A stretch of DNA of 64,000 bases from Robbsia sp. KACC 23696 (GTDB lineage: Bacteria; Pseudomonadota; Gammaproteobacteria; Burkholderiales; Burkholderiaceae). The DNA lies in contig NZ_CP156626.1 of the NCBI RefSeq assembly GCF_039852015.1, forward strand, positions 1,150,249 to 1,214,248. The letters run 5' to 3'. Positions 49,331-58,931 of this stretch are shown here, one piece after another. The notes under the pieces are model-generated. The model was given only the letters and a program-made list of their open reading frames with translations, searched no databases and was not told the DNA's origin. A program made the position numbers and the translations under genes. Numbering within the stretch: the first letter of the stretch is position 1; every line of letters starts with the position of its first letter.

Positions 49331-50932
49331 TCAATGGCCGCCGCCCGACGCGGATCCGCCCATGCCGCGTGGCGACCGGAGGAAGAGGGCGAGCGGGATG
49401 CAGATCAACAGTGCGAATGCCAGCAGGAAAAACGTTTCCGAATAGGTCATCACGGTGGCCTGCACATGAATCTGCTGTGCAAACTGACCGAGCGCCTGCA
49501 TGTGGGCATAAGCCGGGTCGCTGCCTTGCGCGATGAAGCTGGCGGCACTGCCGTCGATCCGGGCGTTGGCCAGCACCGAATTATTCGTCACCGCCTCGCG
49601 CAGGACGTTGTCGTGCAGCGTGGTGTGACGGTCCAGGAAAATACCGATCAGCGCGAGGCCCACGGAGCCGCCGAGGTTGCGCGCCATGTTGTACATCCCC
49701 GATGCGTCACCGGCTTCCTCGCGGGAAACGGCGGCCATCGACGCTTGATTCAACGGCATCATCGCCAGCATCTGTCCGAATCCGCGCATCAATTGCGAGT
49801 ACGTGAAATCGTGGCCGACGCTCTGTGCGGTCAGCGCGGTATCGAGCAGGCAACTGCCGCCGAAGAGAAGCAAGCCGGTAATGACGAGCCAGCGCGCATC
49901 CACGGCACCGAGCAAGCGCGGCAATACCGGCATGATCATGAAGGCGGGGAGTCCTGAGATGAGCAGCACGACGCCCGATTGCTCGGCGTTATAGCCGGCA
50001 ACCCCGGACAGGAACTGCGGTAGCAAATAGGACACGCAATACAGGCCCATGCCGACGGCGAAGACGATCAGGATCACGCTGGCGTAACGCAGATTGCGGA
50101 ACAGCGAAAGCCGCAACATTGGTTCGCGCGCCACGAATTGCGAGATGGCGATCAGGATCATGCCGACTGCCGAGACGATCGCCAGCGTCGTGATCATCTG
50201 TGATTCGAACCACCGGTTGCGTTGGCCTTCCTCGAGTACGACCGTCAACGAGCTGAGCCCGATCGACAGCCCGACGATGCCGAGCCAGTCCGCTTTGAAG
50301 AAGCGCTCCCATTGCGGCTTTTCCGGCGGCAGTCCGACCCATAGCAACACCAGCAGCGCGGCGCAGACAGGGATATTGATGTAAAAGCACCAGGCCCAAT
50401 TGATGTTTTCCGCGAGCCAGCCACCCACCACCGGTCCGAGCAAGGGACCCAGCAGCACGATCAGGCCGAAGATCGACATCCCGACCGGCATCTGTTTTCT
50501 CGGCAGCCGCATCCGGATAATCGTCTGCGCCGTCGGAATCAAGGCGCCGCCGGTAAATCCCTGGCCGATCCGACCGCCGATGATCTGCGGCAAATTATGA
50601 GATAGGCCGCAGAGGATCGAGAAGACCGTGAACAACGCCGCGGTACCCAGCAGAAAATTACGCAGGCCGAAGACCCGCGTGAGCCACGCGGCCAGCGGAA
50701 TCATCACGATCTCGGACATCAGATAACCGGTCGAGATCCAGGTGCCTTCGGTGCCGGTAGCGCCAACTTCCCCTTGAATCTGCGGCAGCGCCGAGTTCGT
50801 GATGGAGATGTCGAGCGTCGCCATCAAAGCGCCTAGCGCACCGGCGAGCACCGCAATCCAGTCGGCCGTGCTGGCGCGGCGGTTGTCGTCGTCGATCGGT
50901 GCGGCGGGGCGCACGCCGGCTGCCTCAGCCAT
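49331..50932 (-). CDS. emrB: EmrB-type DHA2 family MFS multidrug exporter
   Basis: 533 residues with 14 predicted membrane helices. Motifs: LDISITNSALPQIQGEVGA in helix 1, WISTGYLMSEIVMIPLAAWL, GRIGQGFTGGALIPTA, and motif C GLIVLLGPLLGPVVGGWL. Exports hydrophobic toxicants through EmrA and the outer-membrane factor. The ATG overlaps the end of emrA by 8 bases. Confidence 0.94.
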   Translation of the reverse strand: MAEAAGVRPAAPIDDDNRRASTADWIAVLAGALGALMATLDISITNSALPQIQGEVGATGTEGTWISTGYLMSEIVMIPLAAWLTRVFGLRNFLLGTAALFTVFSILCGLSHNLPQIIGGRIGQGFTGGALIPTAQTIIRMRLPRKQMPVGMSIFGLIVLLGPLLGPVVGGWLAENINWAWCFYINIPVCAALLVLLWVGLPPEKPQWERFFKADWLGIVGLSIGLSSLTVVLEEGQRNRWFESQMITTLAIVSAVGMILIAISQFVAREPMLRLSLFRNLRYASVILIVFAVGMGLYCVSYLLPQFLSGVAGYNAEQSGVVLLISGLPAFMIMPVLPRLLGAVDARWLVITGLLLFGGSCLLDTALTAQSVGHDFTYSQLMRGFGQMLAMMPLNQASMAAVSREEAGDASGMYNMARNLGGSVGLALIGIFLDRHTTLHDNVLREAVTNNSVLANARIDGSAASFIAQGSDPAYAHMQALGQFAQQIHVQATVMTYSETFFLLAFALLICIPLALFLRSPRGMGGSASGGGH

Positions 50933-52259
50933 GATTCGCTGCCGACGACGATGCGGACGTCGGGCCCGACGTCACGCCCGAAGGCGCGCTGGCCGATGTG
51001 CCCGACGCGGCCGATGCAGTCGAGCCGGACGCAGCCGTCGGTGACATCGTCGATGCGTTCGCCGACGCGGCCGTGGCGTCGGTCGCCGTCGTATCGCTGG
51101 CGGCCGTCGTCGGTTGCGCAGGCTGCGCTTGCGGCGTGACGCTGGTGTCGATATCGACCGTCACCGACATGCCAGGCAATAGCAGGCTGCGCGTTTGTGC
51201 GTCGGCATCGATACGAATACGGACCGGCACGCGTTGCACGATCTTCGTGAAGTTGCCGGTGGCATTCTCCGGTGGCAGCAAGGCGAACTCGGAGCCGGTG
51301 CCCGGTGCGAAGCTGTCCACCACGCCGTGCAGATCGACGCCCGGCATGGCATCGACGTGCAAGCTAGCCGGCTGCCCGACGCGCATGGCGCCCAGCTGCG
51401 TTTCTTTGTAGTTGGCGACGAGATAGACCTGCTCGGTCGGCACCACCGTCATCGTCTTCGTGCCGGGCTGCAGGTACTGGCCGACCCGAACGGTACGGTC
51501 GCCGATGCGGCCGGCGATCGGGCTACGCACGACCGTGTCTTCCACATTGACGGCGGAATCACGCATGCTGGCCTGGCTGGCTTCCATCTGCGCCTTCGCC
51601 TGAACGATCTGTGCCTTGATCGAGGCGATCTGCGCATCGGCGGCCTTCACGGCGGCGAGGTTGGCGCGATAGGTCGCCTGGGCCTGATCACGCGTATTGC
51701 GCAGATCGGAGACGCGCTCGCTGGTCTCGGCACCGGTGGCGGCGAGCGGTGCATAGCGATCGTATTCGCGCGCGGCGTGATCGTAATTGATCCGTGACGC
51801 CTCGGCCTGCGCCTTGGCTTGTTCGATGCTCGCTTCCTGCTGCGTGATGTCGGCTTGCGCACGCACGATATCGGCTTGGCGCGCATCGATCGTCGCCTTG
51901 GCCTGATCCAGCGACGCTTGATATTGGCGGGTGTCGAGTTTCAGCAACGGTTGGCCGGCTTTGACCGACACGTTGTCGCCTACGTACAACTGCAGGACAT
52001 AGCCGGAGACTTTCGGGGAGATCGTCACGCTGTCCGCGCGCAAATAGGCATCGTCGGTAGATTCGATGAAACGTCCCACCAACCACCAGTGCGCGCCCCA
52101 CGCCACGCCGACGACCACGGCGACGATCACCAGGCCCAGCAGTACGCGCGTCCGGCGTTTGTTGTTCTTCGGCTCGGCCGGGGTCGCCCCGTTGTTGCTA
52201 CCGGGTGCGGGTTGTCCGTTCGGACCGCCGCTGGTCTGCGGCGTAGTGCTTGTCGCCAC
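50925..52259 (-). CDS. emrA: EmrA-type membrane fusion protein (HlyD family)
   Basis: 444 residues: a cytosolic head, one helix (RVLLGLVIVAVVVGVAWGA), then FIESTDDAYLRADSVTISPKVSGYV (lipoyl half), a coiled-coil hairpin of about 100 residues, second lipoyl half, beta-barrel, and a low-complexity Ser/Thr/Ala tail. Bridges EmrB to the outer-membrane factor. Start: GTG at 52259 with TTGGAG upstream. The ATG at 52289 overlaps the predicted promoter and would lie upstream of the transcript start near 52284. First gene of emrA-emrB-nodT, divergent from a TetR repressor gene. Confidence 0.93.
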   Translation of the reverse strand: MATSTTPQTSGGPNGQPAPGSNNGATPAEPKNNKRRTRVLLGLVIVAVVVGVAWGAHWWLVGRFIESTDDAYLRADSVTISPKVSGYVLQLYVGDNVSVKAGQPLLKLDTRQYQASLDQAKATIDARQADIVRAQADITQQEASIEQAKAQAEASRINYDHAAREYDRYAPLAATGAETSERVSDLRNTRDQAQATYRANLAAVKAADAQIASIKAQIVQAKAQMEASQASMRDSAVNVEDTVVRSPIAGRIGDRTVRVGQYLQPGTKTMTVVPTEQVYLVANYKETQLGAMRVGQPASLHVDAMPGVDLHGVVDSFAPGTGSEFALLPPENATGNFTKIVQRVPVRIRIDADAQTRSLLLPGMSVTVDIDTSVTPQAQPAQPTTAASDTTATDATAASANASTMSPTAASGSTASAASGTSASAPSGVTSGPTSASSSAANHG

Positions 52260-52276
52260 GCTTGGCTCCAAATTTA

Positions 52277-52306
52277 TTCCAATAGGCATAATTATTCCGT
52301 TTGGAA
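52277..52306. promoter_or_regulatory. Candidate TetR operator between emrA and tetR
   Basis: TTCCAA at 52277-52282 and TTGGAA at 52301-52306 form a spaced inverted repeat; TTATTCC also occurs twice in direct orientation, 18 bases apart. It overlaps the core elements of both divergent promoters, as expected for an autorepressor that also controls the pump. Confidence 0.45.
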
Positions 52307-52318
52307 GAATTGTGTCAA
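52291..52318 (-). promoter_or_regulatory. emrA promoter
   Basis: Consensus -35 TTGACA (52313-52318), 16-base spacer, -10 AATAAT (52291-52296). Predicted transcription start near 52284. Confidence 0.7.
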
Positions 52319-52328
52319 GTGGTATTAT
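52301..52328 (+). promoter_or_regulatory. tetR promoter
   Basis: TTGGAA (52301-52306), 16-base spacer, TATTAT (52323-52328). It overlaps the divergent emrA promoter. Predicted start near 52335, giving a leader of about 27 bases before the GTG at 52362. Confidence 0.55.
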
Positions 52329-52361
52329 TCGTACTGCTCCCACAAAACGACGATTCCCAGA

Positions 52362-53258
52362 GTGGCCACGACTGTTCCCCGTAAATCGACGCGTCGCGCG
52401 TCGGCGCTCAAAACCGCCCCGTCGGCGGCATCCGCGTTCGCTTCCGTTGCCAGATCCGCAGACCTGGATGCGGCAGCGACGCGCGCGCGCGAGGTGGATG
52501 AGTCGGGGGAGGCGCAGGCCGCTGCGACGGACTCCGCGACGGACGACAAGCGGCTGCGGCATCCCCCTGGCGGTGGCTATGCGCGTGGGGAGGAGACGCG
52601 TTTGCGGATCATCCAGGCGGCGATCGATGTATTCGGCGAGCGCGGTTTTGACGGTGCAACCACACGCGAGATCGCGCAGCGCGCCGGCGTCAATCCGCCG
52701 GCGTTGCAGTATTACTTCGAAAACAAGGACGGGGTGTACCGGGCCTGCGCGGACCACATTGCCTGTTCGTCGCGCGAACGCTATGAGCCGATCATGGCGC
52801 GGGTCGAGACCGAGTTGGCGGCGGGCGTGAGCGACGACGAAGCCATTGCGCTGTTTTGCGATCTGCTCGACGTGCTGGCGGAGCATCTGCTGAACGCGAC
52901 CGATTACCGCAGTCGCCATCTGTTCATGGCGCGAGTGCAAAGCGGTCATGCGCCGGAGGACGGCATCGAGGTGCTGCGCAATAAGGTCAGCCACCCGGTG
53001 AATCGCACGGCGACCGCGCTACTGTCTCGCTTGAGCGGCCTGCCTGCCGATAATCCGACGCTGCGGATGAAGTCGTTGATGTTGTTCGGGCAGGTGTTGG
53101 TGTTCCACGTCGCGCGACCGATGGCCTTGCATCTGATGGGCTGGAGCGATTTCAACGCGGACAGCGTCGGCGCCGTGAAAAGGATGGTCCGGGAACAGAC
53201 CACGACGACACTGCGCGGCTGGCTCGCCGAATTGGCCACCGAAGCCACTCGGAAATAG
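52362..53258 (+). CDS. TetR/AcrR-family regulator of the emrAB-nodT operon
   Basis: 298 residues. The helix-turn-helix begins late, at TRLRIIQAAIDVFGERGFDGATTREIAQRAGVNPPALQYYFENKDGVYRA (about residues 82-130), followed by a DUF1956/CecR-like C-terminal domain. The first 80 residues are Ala/Arg/Asp-rich low complexity. Start is a GTG at 52362 without a clear Shine-Dalgarno; a GTG at 52494 would remove the tail. Divergent position and shared promoter region imply repression of emrAB and itself. Confidence 0.88.
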   Translation: MATTVPRKSTRRASALKTAPSAASAFASVARSADLDAAATRAREVDESGEAQAAATDSATDDKRLRHPPGGGYARGEETRLRIIQAAIDVFGERGFDGATTREIAQRAGVNPPALQYYFENKDGVYRACADHIACSSRERYEPIMARVETELAAGVSDDEAIALFCDLLDVLAEHLLNATDYRSRHLFMARVQSGHAPEDGIEVLRNKVSHPVNRTATALLSRLSGLPADNPTLRMKSLMLFGQVLVFHVARPMALHLMGWSDFNADSVGAVKRMVREQTTTTLRGWLAELATEATRK

Positions 53259-53379
53259 GGTTTCCTGCGCGAGTTTTCTGCGTTTTCTGCCGGACAGCGG
53301 GGCGGATTAGGGCCATTTGCGCCGAAACTTCCGCGTATTGCCTTGCGTTGTCACGCCCTCGGTTTCGCTGCTGCGGTAA

Positions 53380-54741
<1,362 letters not shown>

Positions 54742-54782
54742 CGCGTTGAATCGTGGTGAGAGACCGACGCTGATAAAAAAGC

Positions 54783-54811
54783 TTGGCAAAGTTCAAACTC
54801 TCACCTATACT
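54783..54811 (+). promoter_or_regulatory. tRNA-Ser promoter
   Basis: TTGGCA (54783-54788), 17-base spacer, TATACT (54806-54811). The predicted start near 54818 gives a leader of about 88 bases containing a CTTCGCG/CGCGAAG stem before the tRNA. Confidence 0.7.
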
Positions 54812-54905
54812 CTTCCTTCTTCGCGATTCGACCCGCGAAGCGCTGACGGAACAGCAAGGCATTACCAGTGATGGAGTGCGGCGCGACCGGCAGAGGTAGT
54901 AAGCA

Positions 54906-54995
<90 letters not shown>

Positions 54996-55020
54996 TATAA
55001 ATCAAGCTTTGCGCTTGTGA

Positions 55021-55049
55021 AAATACCGCCCTCGTGGCGGTATTTTTTT
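55021..55049 (+). terminator. Intrinsic terminator of tRNA-Ser
   Basis: A perfect 10-bp stem AAATACCGCC / GGCGGTATTT with a 5-base loop, running directly into a T-run. Confidence 0.92.
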
Positions 55050-55132
55050 GTCTGCGCGAAACGTAGGCCGCGGACATTGTTTCCTATCGAGGCGGTCCAC
55101 GTCGCTTTCCTATCGCGCGCTTTCAATGACGG

Positions 55133-55783
55133 CTAGGAGAATGAAGGCGCGTCCAACGCGGGCGCGTGATGCGCAATCGCTTGAGATGTCGTAGCGAGGG
55201 ATTCCCGCTTCCCGTTGTTATTCATTGCAAGGAACAGTCCGCCAAAGCCAACGAATATGCCGATCATCGTGCCCAACATCCACGTCTTCGCGCTGGCGTC
55301 CATTTTGTGCATCTGCTTAAAAACCCGCTCGAATCCTGCGTCGACCGATAGACGCAGTTCGACGAACTCCGCCTTTGTTGAGAGCCTCAGTTCATTGATC
55401 TCTGCTTTGGTCGAGTGACTGAACTCATTGAGCTCCGCTTTGGTAGATTGACTAAGTTCGTTGATGTCTGCCTTGGTAGACTGACTGAGTTCCTTGATGT
55501 CTGCCTTAGTGGACTGACTGAGCTCCTTGATATCAGCTTGCGTTGCAAGTCTCAGTTCATTGATCTCTGCCTTTGTTGCAAGCCTGAACTCGCTGAGATC
55601 GGCTTTCGTCGCAAGCCTAAGCTCGTTGATATCAGCTTTTGTCATCAAGCCGAGTTCGTTGAGATCGGATTTCGTGGCCAAGGTTGGAAGAATATCTTCC
55701 ACCCGTCGGAGGCGATGTTCGTGGCTATCCACTTTCCGGTGCATACCCAGATCCGATTGTCGTGTTCGCGTGTTGCTCATCAT
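55133..55783 (-). CDS. Hendecad-repeat coiled-coil protein with C-terminal membrane anchor (DUF1640-like)
   Basis: 216 residues. A polar head (about 35 residues, Arg/His/Asp-rich) leads into ten consecutive 11-residue repeats of the form [AS]TKA[DE]INELRL, together 110 residues, then a short helix and one membrane helix (WMLGTMIGIFVGFGGLFLAM) with a tail of about 30 residues. The pattern resembles DUF1640/CCDC90-type bacterial proteins. An 11-residue period predicts a nearly straight coiled coil, by length about 16 nm. Start at 55783 (MMSNTRTRQ); the frame opens with a TTG at 55798. Base composition is lower in G+C than the flanks. Function unknown. Confidence 0.8.
   Translation of the reverse strand: MMSNTRTRQSDLGMHRKVDSHEHRLRRVEDILPTLATKSDLNELGLMTKADINELRLATKADLSEFRLATKAEINELRLATQADIKELSQSTKADIKELSQSTKADINELSQSTKAELNEFSHSTKAEINELRLSTKAEFVELRLSVDAGFERVFKQMHKMDASAKTWMLGTMIGIFVGFGGLFLAMNNNGKRESLATTSQAIAHHAPALDAPSFS
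55349..55678 (-). repeat. Ten in-frame 33-bp repeats
   Basis: Each unit encodes one 11-residue repeat of the coiled-coil protein. Copies differ at several bases, with the central ones (KELSQ type) most alike, suggesting recent duplication there. Confidence 0.85.
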
Positions 55784-55969
55784 GGCGCCTGGTTGCAAAA
55801 TACACGTTGATGCGCCTTGGTAAGGCTATTCATATAGAGTACTAATAGAATAAGAAACCAAGTTGCTTTCTTCGACGTTTGTCGATGCCTCACTATAGCG
55901 GTCCGGGATCACAAAATCTATTAGACCAAACGGCATAGGATTGTGCCGGCAATGAAGGCTCGGCATTAA

Positions 55970-55989
55970 GAAAGCGCTTATGCGCTTTC
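55970..55989 (-). terminator. Hairpin after the GH114 gene
   Basis: GAAAGCGC-TTAT-GCGCTTTC, a perfect 8-bp stem, 25 bases past the stop codon of the minus-strand GH114 gene. Only a short T-rich stretch follows. Confidence 0.5.
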
Positions 55990-56014
55990 CGTTCGGTCGA
56001 CGACGGCGTCTGCT

Positions 56015-57157
56015 TCAAAACCCCCAATAACACACGACATTCAGCCCCGAACTTTTATCCGATGCATAGGGCACGAAGCCTTTGGCGCGGCTACGCTGGT
56101 AATCGGTTTGCGCGGCGGACGTTTGCGCGCAACTGCCGACGTAATCCAGCGTGGCGATCCATAGCGGATGGCCATTGGGCGTCAGTTGCATGCCCTGCCA
56201 CGCGAGCAGCTGCGCCTCCGCCGTCGCGTCGTAGGAGGGGGCATACACGGATTCATGGGTAATCCCGTCGAGCAGGCTGGCAAACGGCACGCCGCCCGTC
56301 GTGCCAAGGCGCGTCACATTGCCGGTGGCGTTCTGCATTACGATCACGAGCGAAGGATATTTCGCGCGCAGCATGCGCACGAGATCAAGACCGCCTTGCG
56401 CGCATGCCGCATTGCATGGGCCATTGCTGGTTGCCGTACCATGTTCGACAATTTCCATATTGTCGAGAAAGAAACCGTCGGCGCCTTGCGCAACCAACTG
56501 CGGGGCCACGTAATTGACGATCAGATTTTGGTAATCGGCATTGGCCGGATTCATCCATGTTTCATTTGAAAAACCGGAATAGCTGCCCAGCTGCGCTGCG
56601 GTATTCGCGCTGCAGGACACATAACCTGACGGAACCGTCGACCAATAGGTGCGGAACGATTCGCACGAACCGATATTCAAATAACTCAATACCAGATTTT
56701 TGCCGCCGTTCTTCAGCGTCGTGACATTGCTGCTGGTGAAGGTGCCGAGACCCGGGTCGAGGTCGACGTCGATGATATGAAACGTATCGGCGACGGTTGC
56801 CAGCGAACCCATCGCCGATGCGCGTCCGTAATACGTCAGCCAAGGCGATCCGGCAACACTGGCGCTCAAGGTGCCCGGCACCGCGGCGGCACTCGATGCA
56901 CTGGCGCCGCCCGCGCTGCTCGAATCGTCGTTACTGGAGCTCCCCCCTCCGCCGCAAGCGCCGACCGTTACCGTGAAGCCTGTCCAGAGAATCGTGACCA
57001 GCATGCGGCGCCAGCCACGCCGTTTTGTGCTTGAACGAAGGCGGGCAGCAAGCACACCGGATAGGGAAATGGCGAAAAGGCGGACGACGTTACTAGCGAC
57101 TGCGCCGACCGGCCGTAACGTTTTGTCTGACTGCAATGTTCTAAAGAATAATTGCAT
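56015..57157 (-). CDS. GH114-family lipoprotein, predicted endo-alpha-1,4-polygalactosaminidase
   Basis: 380 residues. The lipobox TVGAC precedes a GGGGSSSNDDSSS linker. The catalytic TIM-barrel part starts at WLTYYGRASA. Typical blocks: TFHIIDVDLDPG, LVLSYLNIGSCESFRTYW, GADGFFLDNMEIVEHG (acidic residues of the active site) and ESVYAPSYD. GH114 enzymes cut galactosamine-containing exopolysaccharides such as Pel, so a role in own or foreign biofilm matrix is plausible. Start is uncertain: ATG 57157 gives a long N-terminus with an extra hydrophobic segment; ATG 57004 (MLVTILWTGFTVTVGAC) gives a compact lipoprotein signal. No Shine-Dalgarno is clear for either. Confidence 0.82.
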   Translation of the reverse strand: MQLFFRTLQSDKTLRPVGAVASNVVRLFAISLSGVLAARLRSSTKRRGWRRMLVTILWTGFTVTVGACGGGGSSSNDDSSSAGGASASSAAAVPGTLSASVAGSPWLTYYGRASAMGSLATVADTFHIIDVDLDPGLGTFTSSNVTTLKNGGKNLVLSYLNIGSCESFRTYWSTVPSGYVSCSANTAAQLGSYSGFSNETWMNPANADYQNLIVNYVAPQLVAQGADGFFLDNMEIVEHGTATSNGPCNAACAQGGLDLVRMLRAKYPSLVIVMQNATGNVTRLGTTGGVPFASLLDGITHESVYAPSYDATAEAQLLAWQGMQLTPNGHPLWIATLDYVGSCAQTSAAQTDYQRSRAKGFVPYASDKSSGLNVVCYWGF

Positions 57158-57385
57158 GGTGCATTCGGATGGTAGGGCGCGGACGGCGCGAACGAGACCC
57201 CCATTTCTAATGCAGAAACCATACCACTGCAAGTTTCGGCGCAGGCGTCGGTCGCATTCCAACACACGCTATGCCGGCTCGCCGGCAAGCGCTAAAAATC
57301 CAATCGACCGTATCAATGCATTGCTAGCCATCCAGCTAGCGTCAAATGCGCGGAAGCCATCCCATTCGAAGAAAACTGCCTCGCA

Positions 57386-57778
57386 TCAACTCGCCGTGTC
57401 CCGCGCATCGAATGCCTGTTGCGCGATCTCGATACCGCCGCCGTGTACTTCCGCCCAAGCGATCAACGCAACGAACGGCCCCTGCAGCGTGCGACCCAGC
57501 GGCGTGATGGAATACTCGACCGCTACCGGCGACGAAGCGATGACCCGCCGGTTGACCAGACCATTGCGTTCGAGTCGTCGAAGCGCCTCCGTCAACGCTT
57601 TGTGCGTGATTGGATCCAACCGTCGCTTGATCGCGTTGAAACGGGAGGGCGCCGTGCACAGCACGGTCAAGATCAGTACCGACCATTTATTCGTGATCTG
57701 TTCGAGGATCGGGCGTGTCGCATTGATCGCGGACAGCGGGACGATGTCGGACGGAGCGGCGGTAATGTCGTCGGGCAT
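57386..57778 (-). CDS. HxlR-family winged-helix regulator
   Basis: 130 residues with the HxlR core: ILEQITNKWSVLILTVLCTAPSRFNAIKRRLDPITHKALTEALRRLERNGLVNRRV, then VEYSITPLGRTL. I start at the ATG at 57778; the frame opens at a GTG at 57862, but that region contains a palindrome that looks like the operator. No Cys redox sensor is present in the visible sequence. Target may be itself or the neighbouring GH114 gene. Confidence 0.88.
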   Translation of the reverse strand: MPDDITAAPSDIVPLSAINATRPILEQITNKWSVLILTVLCTAPSRFNAIKRRLDPITHKALTEALRRLERNGLVNRRVIASSPVAVEYSITPLGRTLQGPFVALIAWAEVHGGGIEIAQQAFDARDTAS

Positions 57779-57843
57779 GGCAGGGGCGGCGTTGGCCGTT
57801 CTGTAAGGGCGTGAGGGTGTTGCTGCGGTACGGAATCGCACTA

Positions 57844-57860
57844 GATATATCAAATATATC
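57844..57860. promoter_or_regulatory. AT-rich palindrome upstream of hxlR
   Basis: GATATAT-CAA-ATATATC, a perfect 7-bp inverted repeat with 3-base centre, in the 102-base gap between the LysR stop and the chosen HxlR start. Length and symmetry fit an HxlR-family operator. Confidence 0.5.
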
Positions 57861-57880
57861 ACTGGTGGTGGACGATGCCG

Positions 57881-58780
57881 TCATAACCTATTTCCGTGCG
57901 CCTCGCCGATCAGCCAATCTCGAAAGCGTCGCAGCCCCGGCCGGAGCGCGAGGCGATCCGGCAAATAGCACAGATAGTGTCCGTCATCGACGTCGATGCC
58001 CGCATCGAATGGCTCGACCAGGGAGCCCGCCGCCAGATTATCGGCGATCAGGAAGGCTGGAATTAGCGCCAAGCCAAGCCCTGCCTGTGCGGCTTGGATC
58101 AGGATGGCGTATTGCTCGAAACGCGGCCCCGCCATCGCGTGCATCCGGTGCAGACCGTAGCGCCGCGCCCAGTCGACCCAGGCGTTTTCGGCCTGGCTGT
58201 GGATCAGACGGGGCGCGTCGATGACGGCTTCGATGCGACGCAGGCGGAAGCGATCGCGGAAATCGGGCGCACAGACCACGACGAATCGTCGGCCATCGAT
58301 GTATTCGCTGATCACCCCTTCCCATTTTCCGTCGCCATAGCGAATGGCCGCATCCAGATCCTGACCGAAGGCATCGCCGTGCGCCAGATGCCTTGCGAAG
58401 CTCAAGGTCACGCCCGGCGCCGCCGCGAGAAATGCCGGCAGACGCGGGGCGAGCCATTTGCTGGTGAAGGTCGGAACACTGGCGATCGTCAGCAATTCGC
58501 CTTCGCCGCGCGCGGCAAGCAACTCGACCGACGCATTGCCGATGTCGCGCAACGGCGCCGCGACGCGTGAAAGATACAAGGCGCCCGATCGCGTCAGCGT
58601 CAATTGGCGGCCGTTCCGAATGAACAGATCGGCCCCGAAAAACGATTCCAGATTCGCAATCTGCCGACTGATGGCGCTGGGCGTGTGGCCCAGCTCCCGC
58701 GCGGCGTGGCTGAAGTTCAAGTGCTTGGCAGATATGGTGAATGCCAGCAACTCGGCCATATTCGGATAGTGATGCTTCAT
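57881..58780 (-). CDS. LysR-family transcriptional regulator
   Basis: 299 residues. An N-terminal winged helix (MAELLAFTISAKHLNFSHAARELGHTPSAISRQIANLESFFGADLFIRNGRQLTLTRSG) and a LysR substrate domain of the GcvA-like type (FTSKWLAPRLPAFLAAAPGVTLSF) are present. Start at 58780; the frame extends to 58825 without resemblance. It is divergent from the ABC importer operon (151-base gap), which it probably controls. Confidence 0.93.
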   Translation of the reverse strand: MKHHYPNMAELLAFTISAKHLNFSHAARELGHTPSAISRQIANLESFFGADLFIRNGRQLTLTRSGALYLSRVAAPLRDIGNASVELLAARGEGELLTIASVPTFTSKWLAPRLPAFLAAAPGVTLSFARHLAHGDAFGQDLDAAIRYGDGKWEGVISEYIDGRRFVVVCAPDFRDRFRLRRIEAVIDAPRLIHSQAENAWVDWARRYGLHRMHAMAGPRFEQYAILIQAAQAGLGLALIPAFLIADNLAAGSLVEPFDAGIDVDDGHYLCYLPDRLALRPGLRRFRDWLIGEAHGNRL

Positions 58781-58931
58781 CGCGCCGCCGTATCGAAAAG
58801 GGATGCTGCTGTGCGAAACGCGCACAGTATCGTGCCTGCTTTGTAGATTCTTTTCATGACGCTGTCATGTCGATTGCCGACACTGCACCGGTTGCTTCTT
58901 CGATTCGATACCGCGATTTCCGTGCCCTTCC

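Noticed and set aside
55349-55678. Regular 33-bp repeats taken as a possible CRISPR array
   Set aside because: Repeats are contiguous without spacers, remain in one reading frame and encode a coherent coiled coil.
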